A DNA stretch of 64,000 nucleotides from Darksidea phi (GCA_030770425.1 JASJFT010000086.1:1-64000); one strand, 5' to 3'. Shown: positions 12,280-24,516, counted from the first letter of the stretch. Notes: generated by a model from the sequence alone, not told the origin. Made by a program: numbers and translations.

Positions 12280-13365
12280 CTAGTCCACAGCTCTATAACA
12301 AATTACCCGACACTCCCACATGAACCGGCCTGCCTCCAAGTCAGATGGGGTGAAAACCTTCTCTAATACGTCCCAAATAGGGAAGTTACTCCAACCCCCA
12401 AGACATGTAGCCTCCACCCATTCCGGTAGCCAGTACAGTCTTTCCCAATCTATGATTACCAGTTCAAAATCACCTTTCTCATCCTCACAGACCATTATGT
12501 TGCAAGGCTTTAGATCTGTGTGGGTGAGCGTGGGTCTCTGTCCTCTCCCAGCCAAGCTTTCCTTGAATCGAGCAATGACAGATACTTGTTCAGGAATAAA
12601 CTCAGGAATATTGCAACAAGTGATGCTATAGAGCTGAGATGCGGTGTGCATGTCAGAAAAAAGTGCATCGTAGCTTGTATATGGTCCGTGCATGTTCTCG
12701 TCGACGCATACTAGAGGAATATGGGGAAGAAAGCTCTGTTTGTCAACCCGCCCATAATAGAATTCCGAGCTAGGTTGAACTGCGGACCGTAATCGTTTTA
12801 GTTGGTCAGTGAACTTCAGTGCGATTTCCTGCTTGCGCTCTTTTGACGCGTCGTTTAACAGCTCGAGAACTGTTTTGCCTCTTATCAACTCCATTACAAG
12901 GTAGTACCATGTTTCACCGTGATGTTTTCTTCCCATGGGATTCCCGGAACTATCGGAGAAGGCGGCATAGAGCTTGGCCGACCGAACGGTCGTGTGCTTT
13001 TCAATGTATAACATATTCTCGGCTTCCTATGCGATAATCAGTTGCTATCAGCTACATAGACCGCAATGACAAACCTGCAATATGAGCTCGGTCCTCGAGA
13101 ACTTGACGACATAGTTGTTGACTCGAACTACGCGCGCACCCCACGGTCGTCCATTCGTAAGATCTCCCGTTTTTAAAACCTTTGCGATTTCTTGAGGCGT
13201 TGGAATGGGGTATGGTAATGGGGCCGCCTGATAGGGGAATGTCATGTTATAAAGTTTCGTGCCAGGAGGTGGATAGAACCCGCCCCATGGCGAGTACTTG
13301 CGTGGAACATCCGCTGGTTTGGAGACGCCAAAAAACTTTAGTAGGAGTTCAGGTTTGGTTTCCAT
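12280..13365 (-). CDS. Aminoglycoside-phosphotransferase (APH) family kinase-like protein
   Basis: Predicted 345 residues from two exons (13365-13075 and 13026-12280) joined in phase 0 across a 48-bp intron. The second exon has the kinase-like catalytic loop LTHTDLKPCNIM (H-x-D-x4-N) followed by VIIDWERL, which supplies the metal-binding Asp. Upstream segments ARVVRVNNYVVKF and LVMELIRGKTVLELL resemble the nucleotide-binding lobe and hinge. Such APH-fold proteins are common and mostly uncharacterised in ascomycetes; they need not act on antibiotics. I chose the ATG at 13365 (METKPELLL); the frame continues upstream to about 13413 without another ATG. The small-molecule substrate is unknown. 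Confidence 0.85.
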
Positions 13366-13413
13366 CTTGGCCGAAGTGTCTGGAGAAAGATATGCAGCAA
13401 GGGATAATGTCAC

Positions 13414-15028
13414 GTGGTGCGCAGTTTCGGAAGTTGAGTGCTCTGATTTCTACACAAGCTGAGTATCTAGCTATTTATACAGAGAGAGTCCCAGGCACAG
13501 ACCACCTAGGGACGACCCTTGATCAGGTATTTCCCTATTTCCTCAGTTTCACCCCATTAATCGTTGCTTTTAGGGAATCTCCTCATCAAATGGAGTCCTG
13601 AAGCGTTCTGTTACACAGAGAGCCGTGACAGATACGGACCGGGACCTGTATGGAAAATTTATCCATTTTATACTTGAAAGCAATGTGCACGTTCACCCAT
13701 GAATACTTCGGCCACTGAAACGCTTCACTAGACCTTCTCCGGACGCTGTTCGTCTTTGTCTTGTAGTCACAATGTCTACCGAGAGAGGCAAAGATACCGA
13801 GTACCAAATCCTCATCCAGTGAGACCAAGCAGAACAGCAAATCGATTGCTGGAAACAGAATCGTCACCGTGCACCAAAGAAAAACGCCGCATTACCCCTC
13901 ACGATGGCCTGTGTGGCCCCTTGTAGATTCCAACCATTTAAGCTTGTTCTAGACGTCCATCGTTTTCCATTCATCTAGGCACCATGAATGCATGTGTCTT
14001 CAAAGCACCTTGTGCTCCACTATGACCTTCTCTGAAGAAAGATTGGAACAGCTGGAAACGGTGTAGGAGCATTACTAATCACAAAGCCGGCCAAGATCGG
14101 GCAAGACCACAACTCCAAGCTACAACTCTCGCGCAAGCAACTACATCCTACGAGTGTTCGAAGCGGACAAAACTGGTTTTACGTAGGGCGGAAGTGGCTC
14201 GAGAGATATGCATACGTGGGTTTGTTTCATGCATAGCGGAAGCAACACGTACAGTGCAACATGTTTGCGTGAGTGTGAAAGAATCGGCGGACTTCATTTC
14301 TTTGACCTAATGGCAAGATGGAAATTTCTTTTTTCAGGAGATAAAGGGATTTGATGCGCTTCGGATTGATCGTCGCGCTATCGCATTCGAGGGCGAAGCC
14401 GTGGATGCGGCTGCGGACTGCTAACAGCGTGTGAGCTCCGAAAGAATCTATTTGTCCAGTAGGGATATCTCTTATTCTAGCGCATGCTGTAAGATTGCAC
14501 GAATGGGATTAAATTATGGGTCGCAAGACTTGAACTTGACGTTCAGAGTCTCTCGCGAAGGGCAGCACCATGTGTGGGTATGCGCAGCACTGATGCTCTA
14601 AGATCAATGAAATTGCTATGACGGGGTGGAGCTGCAAGATCGAATCTTTTTGAGCTTCCGCGTGTTTTCTAAAGCTGCCATGTGCGCCCCGGCGTGATCT
14701 ACCAAGAGAGTAAGGAAGCGAGCTCGAAATGGAGTTCTGGGGCCGTGGATCGCAAACAATTGAAGTAAATAATGAGGTAGGAATGAGCCGTTCACGTTAC
14801 GTACCGCTTTAGTCCACAACTTTGTGGTACAAAGTGCATCTTGATCTACGGACTCAACGTGACATTTATGCAGAAAGCTTGCATAGTCTCTATAACTAGG
14901 ATCACCGACATCTGACTCTGTACAATGTGACGTTTAATCTGAGGCAACACGTCCTGACCACCCCACGAATGGCAAATTGACGCCGCAAGCCGATTTCTAG
15001 ACCTACTTTGCTATTATCTCTCTAATAT
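13414..15028. other. Intergenic, no gene seen
   Basis: About 1.6 kb between the 5' end of the APH-like gene and the 3' end of the CFEM receptor gene. Only short unrecognised frames occur, and I see no repeats. Confidence 0.4.
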
Positions 15029-16994
15029 CTATTCTTTAAGCCTTTGCCGACTAAAGTTTCTAACGTTCATCTCTGCTTCTCTATTCAAAGGCTGTTCTGA
15101 GGCCGTCTTCTCAAGCTTTTCAGTCACCCGCTCCTCAGTGGATTTCGGGATAGGTAGATCCGGACTAATCTCCACCGTGACACTGTAGTCCTTCGTCACC
15201 TTGATACCTTGATTCCATCCGTCATCCCCCGTCTTGTTTACAGAACTGCCGCTCGGAAACGCCGCTGTGGGTGGTTCCTGCGTCTCTTGTATTACTGGTA
15301 GTAACATCGCCTCATCCTCTGTGTGTACGGAGCCGCGTTGAACTTGAGTGTGGTTTAGACCGCGGAAGAGCTCGTCTCGCTTAATCACCGGCATGCCTTC
15401 GCCAAGTTGAGATTCGTATTCGTCTAGCTGGATGAAATCGTTGTCGTCGGTTTTTCTGTTGCGTGATCGCATCGTGCTCGCGCGTGAACCGAGCTCCGCG
15501 TGCTTTCCTTGCCTTGCTATCGAAGGGAAGGGACTTCCACCCTTTGAGTTGCCGGAAGGACTAGGATAGTAGCTGTTAGGAGGTCCGGACTTGGGAAAGA
15601 TGCGGTGTTCGAGAGAGCGAATTGCGGGGAGGCAGGCGAAAATGATGCCAACATGAACCTCAAGAGTAGACCAGTAGCCGATTGGGGTGTAGTCCCATGT
15701 TGCGTTCTGCGAGTTGGCGAACTGTATCATCCATTTCAGGCGGAGAATGCTGACAACGGTGACGCTGTGAGTGCGTTAGCAAGGTACTGTACTTCGTCAG
15801 TAAAGAAACGTCTTACAAGCCACCACCCAGGAACATCAACATTATCCCTGCTTTCTTCCGCCGACCCATAGCCAGTTTGCTTAACTCAAGGAGCGGTAAA
15901 CATATGGTGATGATATCGAGGATAATGTTGGACGCTGCGCTGATCCACCCCTCGATGTTGAGATTAATGCACTTTCCGTAGTGTTCACCGTCCCAGCGTT
16001 GCCAGGCGATGCGAATCGGGTTGCATTGTACGATTACTGCGGTGATGAAGCCAACGATGTAAAGTATGCATAATGCGAGTGTTCCGTAAACCAAACGTCT
16101 AAATGCCTGGTTTGGAAAGATGCGCAGGTAGAAGAGCAGGATTGAGATCTTTGTTAGAGCAATCGATGCTAGATAAAATGACTCGTCGAAGTAGTATATC
16201 TGGGCGCTTTTATTAGTTCAGAGTTGCAACTGAAGGAGGCACGGGCGCTGACATGTAGTATCGTTGTGATGTTGTCGAAGGGTACCGTCCATATATCTCT
16301 CCCGAGGCCGTAGTTTGCGACTGAAGATGTGAGCCAAAAGCTAGGATAGCGCAATGGTAAAAAACTAACGTGGGACAGACAGCGCGGTCAACGGCAGTAC
16401 GGGAAGCTGAGTCTTATCAGCCATAATGATTGATGAAGCAAAGCGCATGTCGTACCATCGTGACCACCATAACCCAATCATCCCAACCCCATGTACCACC
16501 ACAGCACGGTATCCGAGCGATGATGCGGAGTAGAACCGCGAAGACCGCAAAGCCTCCTCCTATCATTCCGGTGTAAGAGACTATTCTGGAATGGTCGCGT
16601 ACGGGTGTCGCATAAGCAGTTTCGGTGAAGTTTTTCGCGACTGGGTGCGTTAGTGGAGCTAGATCCGGGGGTAGAATTGTGATACATACTGAGAGTCTCT
16701 CGTATCGTGCAATTTGTTTGGATGCAACCTGCCATCTGTAGGTTAAGATTTTGATTGTGCGAGATGCAATAGAAGTCGCTCAGCTCGCATGAAGATTTCG
16801 AGATTGTTGATATCATGCAGTTGAGCTAAGGAAGATTAGAGGCCGGAGAAACAATGATGCATGTGCCAGTAACGTACAGCACATTTTGGAAGTTGCTTCT
16901 GAGCTGCTTGCAGAATTGCTGTGCTGTTCTGTGCGGCGCGTACGTTCAACGTGACCACCAATACCAAGACATAGATTATGGCAAGAAACCTCAT
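15029..16994 (-). CDS. CFEM-domain PTH11-type G-protein-coupled receptor-like protein
   Basis: Predicted 555-residue plasma-membrane receptor-like protein. Exons: 16994-16878, 16825-16690, 16640-16456, 16412-16370, 16320-16253, 16199-15817 and 15764-15029; all joins keep frame. A signal peptide (MRFLAIIYVLVLVVTLN) leads into a CFEM domain with LPKCA, LNC, SSCELSDFYC, AGC and TNC. The membrane region has PTH11 hallmarks: GWDDW, LPLTALSVPLANYGLG, DIWTVPFDNIT, YYFDESFYLASIALTKISI, CNPIRIAWQRWDG and GFVTVVSILRLKW. A long charged cytoplasmic tail follows from about residue 375. By family knowledge these proteins sense surface or extracellular cues. Oddity: two of the eight usual CFEM cysteines are replaced (see findings). 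The 43-nt exon 4 is the least certain piece, but it restores the family motif. Confidence 0.88.
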
Positions 16995-19900
16995 GATTCC
17001 GGCGCGTGCCAGAGGGCCCACCCCACCGTTCCGTTACTTAGACACGGATCGATAACGAAGTTGATCTTGACGAACAAGTAATCTGAATGCGGATCGCTGT
17101 GTGTAAAACGACTGTAGATAAAGAACGATCTGAGTAGGACCGGGAGGGTGGGGCATAGAGTTACCGCTCTCGAATGGTCAGAGTGCGCACCTCAAAGAGC
17201 ATGGGAGGGAGGAGGCAGACATAAAGTAATGAAGGCGTGAAGGCTTTTGTTCCCCTGCGCACGTTGTGGACAGGGTTCTCGCATGAAACATTTCGTTGGG
17301 TGCAAGGATATGCGTGGGGTTGCCGTTCTGGGTACACCCTCGTCGCTGTACCTGAAGCATTGTTCGAGGCCAATGAGCATAATCATGAGAGTGGATCTTT
17401 GCTTTGTGATGCCACCGTCAGCCATTTGATCGGGCATTGGATTGTCTCCTCCGATCAACAACGAACGATCCGAGAGAGTTGCTACCTTTCTTGTAGAATG
17501 GGAATCTGGTCCAGCAAGAAGCATCTTTGTAGGCACAGGCAAAATCCCTCAGCGTCAGACTTGTTTTCATTGGGCCATATCTTTTCTTCCGCGGAGGCCC
17601 TTGTACAGAAAGGTGGCGTATGGGTCTAGGGCCGGCCTAATCGGTAACTTATTTCTAGCGGACGAGCAGCCGAGATCCATTTTGGATAAACGTCGATCTT
17701 CTGGGCGGAGTTCTTGAAGATTTGCCAGCTTACCCAGGCCGTGCAATGGCGCCTCTGGATAGTGATTGCAGGCACTATCAAAACACCTGCATAACAACTT
17801 CTAACCACTGCTGACCGCCAATCGTGTCGTCCAGCTGTGGACAGACTAAAGCCGTGCGATAAAGCAACGCATCTTTCATCAAGCCAAAATCAACGTCCTC
17901 AGATCGATTTTGGCGAAGTGAGAGACGCCGCTGTCAAGACACTTTGCAGACGTTGTAACTCGTCAACCGTCGTCCTGTTTAGGCTGCCGCCTTGGTCCGG
18001 CTCTCGGTGGGCTAATGCAGGGGTCGACATCAAACCCTTCGCGCTCATCACTAGAACCAACAGAGCACATTGCTGCGCCGTGCCTTGGCGTCCGCCGAGG
18101 CAGCTAACCGTCCCGACTAAAAGCTCGATTTCGTGGATCGCGCATGCTGGACCGACTGGGATGATGCTGCTTGGAGTCCTATAAACCGCCGCGACGTGTG
18201 AAAGCCTGGCGGGGGCAGGTATGCGAATCATTCACTAGAAATGCAGAAGATCAGAGAGCAAATTTTGAGTCGTCACTGCAGACACGAAGCAAAAGAGATG
18301 TTGATGGTGATGCATAACGAATCGCCTGTCGCCCTCATTAAATTCCGGCTGATTTCGAAGAGCCGGCCGCCGCGACAGCGCTTCGCCTAAACACCGCCTC
18401 CGATAACGATTGGCTTCGAGCTGAAATGCCCCGTGTGGAGCTACCGCGATTTCGCCATGGCAGATGCAACGTAGAGTTGACGTAGCAGTCTATCAAATCC
18501 TGGCGGTGGTAGGCGGGTTGGGGGCGTAGTTGCGTTGTGGCGGCCAAACCTCTTGCAAAGGTTGCAGCCAAAAGCTGTCTGGCATCTTGCTCGGGCTGTG
18601 GCATAAGGTCAAGAATAGAGCCATCAATCCCATCTTCGATGATGGCAATGTACGGCGCGGTATCGGTCACCCGAGGAGCGGGCCCGATCACGGAAGCGGC
18701 ATCCAAAGAGATGAATCGCTGCCGTTGGCTCCGTAGTACGCTGATTCATTACCACTAAAGTAATGAAGTGTGAGGCCTAAACTTTGTCCTTGCTGCACAC
18801 TCATCGGTTCCCTTCTGTGGCACAGCTGCCTCACCTTGGAGCGAGGTGCTACCGCACGCTCATTCTTCAATGGACAGCGCGATATTATATAAACCGAAGT
18901 GTAGTACCTTCCCTTTTGGGCCGTATTAGACGGACATTTCTCGCCATCCTAGACCCTATACGCCGCAAAATAACAAATGCCGCTCCGAATTTACGTCGGA
19001 CTACAAGTCCGCCGAAAGGATCCGCAAGGCGGTGTTACTGTCGCCTTTCCTTTTACCCGCTGTTTCTACAGGGCTGCATGCCCTTGATGACTCTCATACC
19101 GTTGCTGTCGATTGAATCGAGTTCTTTTTGCATAACGAATGCTTGGGATTCCGCCTCACAAAGAAAACTTGGGGAAGGTGCAGCTCTCGAGACTTGCCAA
19201 CAATCTTCTCGGCTTGACGAGAGCCATTTTGGCCCTTTGGCGCTATCGATGTAGTAGCGGGAATAGTACCACTTGTTTCTCCTTGCCAAAGGAATTCGAA
19301 TCTCGGCTTCAAGCTTCACCACCCGATTCGAGGGTGCGGCGAGCTCTTTTCGTGGGCCTAAAATCGCATAACTCGCTCGCGATGACTGTCTTCCCAAGCC
19401 TACCGGCTCCGTGGGCTACGTCACCGCTCACAATGCCACGACGCAGACCGTGTCATTTACGGTCTTCCCTGGTGGCGTGTACCTATATCTTACAGTCATG
19501 TTTCAAAAATCTGTATACCGAAGGTCTTTCCCGAATTCGGAAGCGGATCAGCCCCCATCAACAACCCCCCCCACTATAGTAAACTATATTGTAAATACAT
19601 AGCTTTTTCGTGTTTTCTAGGGTAACTAAAGCTCAATATTTCGTCTAATACCCACGCGCGCGTTCGTAGGCTCGAAACTAGTGCTTACATTGTCCACGAT
19701 TCAGTGGCGTGGCGCGGGTACCGGCATCCCTTCTTAGTTAAAATGTTGGTAGAATCCCTGCAATATAGACAAGGAAAGCGTTAACATAGCTGCATGCCGT
19801 TATTTATAGTGATGCGCTGTGAAATTCATGGGGTAAACCGCGTTCGCGCATGTCCCGATTGACAGGATCATAAGATACGATCATAAACGCCGATACTCTT

Positions 19901-20193
19901 CACAATTGTTCTTGGGATTCATCAAAAAGTATCCTCCATGTAACCGGAAGGAAAACAACAATTGAACGTTGAATAGCTATCGACTGAAGAAATGAGACCT
20001 GGCAAGCCTCCACAGACCCTTGTAAGCACAGATGCTTCTTCTGACGATCCATACTAAGAACGGCATACCTCCGCGCTGTGGTGCCATAATTGCACAAGGA
20101 CCGTTTAGCCACAAGTAAGTTCCACTGCGCGCGCTCTTCCAAATGCTCTTCATGGCCTTTTCTCCAGCGACAACTTTAAAAAAAATTCCTAAG
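16995..20193. other. Intergenic, 3.2 kb, with one dispersed-repeat copy
   Basis: No gene that I can support. Frames at 17161-17800, 17899-18231, 18338-18758 and 18784-19602 overlap on both strands and resemble nothing known. A repeat copy at about 19505-19565 is listed separately. Confidence 0.4.
19505..19565 (+). repeat. Dispersed repeat fragment, family A copy 1
   Basis: About 60 bp containing TCTGTATACCGAAG, GAATTCGGAAGCGGATCAG and CAACAA. It aligns colinearly with 30474-30534, with mostly transition differences. The ends of the full element are not defined. Confidence 0.6.
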
Positions 20194-21926
20194 ATGCATG
20201 GTTTCATTACTATCACGTGGTGGCTTTATACCTTCACGCTGACAACTGCTGCACCCGCCAAGTCATACGAGACGGTTCAGACGCAGAATGGAGCAATCAC
20301 AGGCCACCGTGCACCGAGCGCCAACGACGTTTGGGAATATCTGGGAATCCCATATGCGCAACCTCCTTTAGGAAATCTGCGATTTGCATCTCCCCAAAAG
20401 TATACCAGAAAAGGTCCCTACAAGGCCGCCAATTATGTAGGTAATCACCTGAAAACAGTCCCTGCTTGTATTATGAGATTGCAAAATTGATATCACGCAC
20501 AGGGATAGTAAGCAGTAGCCGATACAGATAACCCGATATCATGAATGACCATCTATAGTGACTGCCCTCAACAAGCTGCGACCCAGCCTATGTTTCCAGG
20601 GTTTACTCTGCAGTACCTTCGAATACTAAGTTACTTTACCAGTGCCGCGGGTACGCACAGGAGTGAGGATTGTTTGACTTTGAACATCTGGGCAAAGCCG
20701 TCGCAGAAGTCTGCAAATGTGGATAAACCAGTCTATATTTTGTTCCATGGAGGACGTAAGTATCACCCCAACTACCGTCACGTCTTACTGTTTCTCACCC
20801 ACCTCCGCTAGGCTTTGCTGGGGGCGGATCGAATTCGCCCTTCGCCAATGGCCAACATCTTGCCAATTCCGAAGACATCGTTGTAGTGTCGGTCAATTAT
20901 CGCCTGAATGTGTTCGGTTTCCCGGGCGCTCCTGGTGCCGACACAAACATTGGGTTGCGAGACCAGCGCCTTGCCGTTGAATGGCTCCAGGAGAATATCG
21001 CGGCATTTGGAGGAAATCCAAGGCACATGGTTATTGCCGGACAATCATCAGGCGGTGTCGCCGTAGACTGGTGGTCGTACGCTTACGAGCGGAATCCGAT
21101 TGTTCACGGTCTGATGTCTACTTCCGGAAATGCCTTCAGTTTCCCTATGAATACTCCCCAGAAGCAAAAAGACAACTGGTACAATCTCACCACTGCTGTT
21201 GGATGTGGTTCATCAGGTGATACTCTGGCTTGTATGCGTAGTGTGCCTTGGGAAACGATTTCTCTGGCTGCGGCGAAGATTCCAGTGAGTCCAGGAGGGA
21301 GCCCGGTTCGATCCACTCCGCCTTTCTATCCTATGGTGGACGAGAAGCTCGTCTTCAGTGACTACCTTGCACTCGCCTCAGCTGGTCGCTTTGCCAGAAT
21401 TCCCTATTTCCTCGGCCACAATGATTACGAGCAAGGATACTACGTGATTCCAGCCTATGCAGCAGGGCGCAATATCACCGAGGCCCAAGCATCGCAATTC
21501 CTGCTGGAGTCCTTCGTATGTCCCGTATCTTACGAAGCCAACAAGCGCGTCAATGTCGGAGTCCCAACATTTGTATACCGCTACTTCGGCGACTGGGGTA
21601 ATACTCGCCTCTACCCAACCAGCGGTGCCTATCACGGAACAGAATTGCATATGATTCTCGGGGGCTCCGAGGAGACAAGTGGTATCCCTGAGACCCCAGC
21701 ACAGAAAGCCACAGTGAAGCTTTTCCAAAGGGCGGTAGCTGAATTTACTACTGACCCTTTGGACGGTTTGGTCAACAACTTGCGCTGGCCTCGATTTAAC
21801 CCTACTGCAGAAACATGGGTTGAGATCGCGATGGACAATAAACCGCGGCTCACCTTTGCCAAGGCGGAAAAATATGACAGAAATTGCCCATCAATTGTTA
21901 TGGGAGCTTTGTCAACAGTCTCGTAG
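20194..21926 (+). CDS. Secreted type-B carboxylesterase/lipase
   Basis: Predicted 519-residue secreted alpha/beta-hydrolase (COesterase family) that hydrolyses carboxylic esters. Exons: 20194-20436, a 5-nt microexon 20503-20507, 20559-20755 and 20812-21926. The signal peptide begins at the ATG at 20194 (MHGFITITWWLYTF). Family motifs: YLGIPYAQPPLGNLRF, EDCLTLNIWA, the oxyanion-hole segment FHGGRF, NYRLNVFGFPG and QRLAVEWLQENI. The nucleophile lies in GQSSGG (Ser about 227) and the catalytic His in YHGTELHM (about 423). Length is normal. The microexon bridges TAT and TGACTGC to give YGYDCPQ, matching the family's usual YG.DC; without it every simple donor/acceptor choice breaks frame. The third residue of the canonical HGGG is Arg here. 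The substrate is unknown. Confidence 0.88.
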
Positions 21927-22211
21927 ACGATGGAAGTTATTGGGATACGTAGCTATACCCCGAATGTTGATACGTAGCAACACATAAGTAATGGTAATCT
22001 TAATATACCCCATTAGCGCTTCGCACTTGGCGTGTTGCCCTTGAGCCGAAAAGGGGCTCACGCGTGTTTTCAACCTTCGGTGAAGTGCCGCGTCAACCAA
22101 TGACCACGATGATCAAAACGGATTAGGACTCAGAAGATAAATAAGCAGTCGTCAACAACGACCTCAGATTGAACTAAGCTAAATCATGCTCATTATACAA
22201 TTTCGAGCGCC

Positions 22212-23203
22212 TTACTTCTGAATCCCCACAATGAAAGGAATCTCATCTTCTTCCAGGCTAGCCCAAACATCCTTCTCCGTGGGTCTCCACCCCAAACACG
22301 CAAGCCTCATGCTCTTCGTTCTTGAGTTCCCCCAGCAGCAAACTCGGTCATTGGTCCAAACCGATCCGCGTAATGCTTCTCCTCAAAAGTTTTGACCTCG
22401 TCCGTACCAATCTTGCCCATTCGATGCAACACCCGCCCAACAAGCTCAGCGACTTTGCCCCAAGCAACCTCCCCTCTGTTATCGGCGAGAAAGTAAGGGT
22501 TGGATAAAACCGTGTCCGAAGACGCAGGAGATTCCAGGTAGGCAATAAGCGTCATGTACGCTCTTCCCAGGTCTTTAACGTGAACACATGACCAAGTGTT
22601 CTCGCCCTTGCCTACACGCCCCGAGAAGCCATGCTTCAACGCAAACTTGACGAGTGCGGGGAGCGCGAAGGATATACGATCGTTCTTTGGATTTAGTCCA
22701 TAGATTACGGGCGGAATCATGATGACTAGTTTCGCTTTGTCGGCGAATTCACGAGCGGCTTCGACGATGGTGAGGTCGACATTTCGATGGAGAGCTGTAG
22801 ATGGAAGGGCATCTATCATAGATGGATTATCATCGCTATACACGATATCGGTTTTGTACGCTCCTTTCGCATTATCGCAGAGGAGTCCGGTGCCGCCGGT
22901 GTGGATGAAGGTGCTGGGCCGGCCCGCTTGAACGCGCTGTCGGATACCGGATAGAATGGCTCGAACACTTGGTACGTCGTCACTAGAAGAGCAATTGATG
23001 ATGAGCTCATGTTGGCTGGCTTGTTCAGTTATCAATGCGCTGTCTTCGAGGGCGCCTGCAATGGTGTGAACCCCTAAGGAACTGAGTTTGCTGGCCGACT
23101 CTGGGCTGCGGACTAAAGTTGAGACCATGTAATTGGCAGCAAGAAGATTGTCGATGATAGTCAGACCGAGGTAGCCGGGTCCAAGGAGAAAGACTGAGGT
23201 CAT
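22212..23203 (-). CDS. NAD(P)-binding epimerase/dehydratase-like protein with a 3' frameshift
   Basis: The open frame 23203-22307 (298 residues) starts with a Rossmann motif, MTSVFLLGPGYLGLTI, and contains FIHTGGTGLL, VIMIPPVIYG and SCVHVKDLGRAY. It is an atypical/extended short-chain dehydrogenase of the NAD-dependent epimerase family. The expected family C-terminus (LGWRPTEKDVWASLEEDE, then IPFIVGIQK and a stop at 22212) is present but in another frame. The shift occurs at a run of five C on the plus strand (22329-22333). One extra base there would join both parts into about 330 residues. As sequenced, the protein ends in FAAGGTQERRA. Either a recent 3' frameshift or a homopolymer sequencing error would explain this. 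Substrate unknown. Confidence 0.8.
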
Positions 23204-23712
23204 GATGCGGGATTGGAAATATTGCAGTGATTGATGAATAGTAGAAGAGAATGTGTGCTACATCCGAATACGAGAATAAGGGACATGCAAATGAATATAT
23301 ATAGACTGAAGGGCCTCATCATTGCGGAGTGAAGTGTGTACCATGGGATTAGTCACCTCTACTTCTGACTTCTGAGGTCTCAAGGTATGCCTAACCAGGC
23401 AAGGAGATCGTCGTAGCATGTGCAAAAGTATGCATTTTCTGACAAAAAGCCAAGCCAATGACACGCAGCGACTTCTTGAAATGCCACACGCAACTGGTTG
23501 CTACATAAACCTGTGATACTGGAGTCTACCAATATTGAAACTACCCATAGTATTTGCGAAACGAGGAACAAAGTTAAGCGGTGTGAAGTGCGGACACTGC
23601 GGAATGAAATTAATTGCGGAGTGAAGGGTGGATTAGTGCGTCGTGCGTGAGTGCTACCACCGGACAAATCTCTGCGGAAGTAACATTGTGCTCGAATTGA
23701 AATCACCTGCAC
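23204..23712. other. Upstream region of the epimerase-like gene
   Basis: No gene seen. It separates the epimerase-like start from the 3' end of the truncated transporter. A TATA-like stretch at about 23296-23303 is listed separately. Confidence 0.4.
23294..23303 (-). promoter_or_regulatory. Putative TATA box of the epimerase-like gene
   Basis: On the minus strand this reads TATATATA, about 90 bp upstream of the ATG at 23203. The call rests on position and sequence only. Confidence 0.4.
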
Positions 23713-24516
23713 CTAACCGAGATTGTAGGCAAACCTACTCCAACTTCGGATCTTTGCCCCATACTTATACAAGAAGATTGTAGCAGGTAAGAGTGTGAGA
23801 CAGAGAAACGCTAACAAACCAGTCGCCCACCCAGTTCCGAGATTTTGATACATATAGGGGGCGAAGAGAGGGAAGACAGACGCAACGAGACTGCGAACTA
23901 ACGTGTTTGCAGCAAGGGCGCTATTAGCATCGTATAGATATACATCGACGATATACACAACAGCGGGCATAAAGACCATAATTATCTATACAGTTAGTCT
24001 ACACTCGAAGGTTGTCATACGAGGAATGGAGTCAATGGGATGACCTACACCAGAGCCAATAAAGATTCCGCTCACAATTTGCGGCCAAACTGTAATACTT
24101 GGATAACTCGTCCGGGCGAACCAAAAAAGACCAACGACGAGGACAACAACGCCAAACATCATTGGGGGGAGCTGTTCTTCCGGAATGACCTTTTTCGCTC
24201 TAACAAGCTTTGGTGTAAAGACAGCCTTTGTTTCCCAAGCCAGACTCGCACAAGCGATGAGTACGCCCACAAAAATGCTGATAAATGGTAAGGAGGATAT
24301 CCCAACCTCCATTTTCCGGTCCTGCTCGAAACTGTAGGGATAAGCAAAGAAGATCAAATATAAAATCCCATATAACAAGCTGACGTAGGCGGTCATGATA
24401 ACCAGGATAGGCTGCACGTGATTGGATGTCTCTCTCCTTAGGCCGGGAAATTGGATTGATTTGATGTGGCAAGTGCCAAGGGGCAAGTCAACAATGATTC
24501 TCCGCTGGAGGTCTCA
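23713..24516 (-). pseudogene. C-terminal half of an MFS drug:H+ antiporter-type transporter
   Basis: Two frames join across a 63-bp intron (24048-23986, donor GTAGGT). They give about 260 residues with roughly six hydrophobic helices: AYVSLLYGILYLIFFAYPYSF, a second pair around FISIFVGVLIACASL, MMFGVVVLVVGLFWFA, then AVVYIVDVYLYDANSALAAN and a final helix pair ending KIRSWSRFAYNLG. These match transmembrane segments 7-12 of DHA1-type major facilitator proteins. The frame has no ATG and is closed by a stop at about 24514-24516. No segments 1-6 (no A-like or C-type motif) occur upstream. I infer a 5'-truncated, probably non-functional copy. Confidence 0.65.

Noticed and set aside
17161..19602. 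Dense short frames, including one reading GSVGYVTAHNATTQTV
   Set aside because: No consistent frame, splice sites or start codon could be assembled; the supportable content is the short dispersed repeat.
21290..21320. GGTTCGATCC resembling a tRNA B-box
   Set aside because: It lies inside the esterase coding sequence, and no A-box or cloverleaf could be formed around it.
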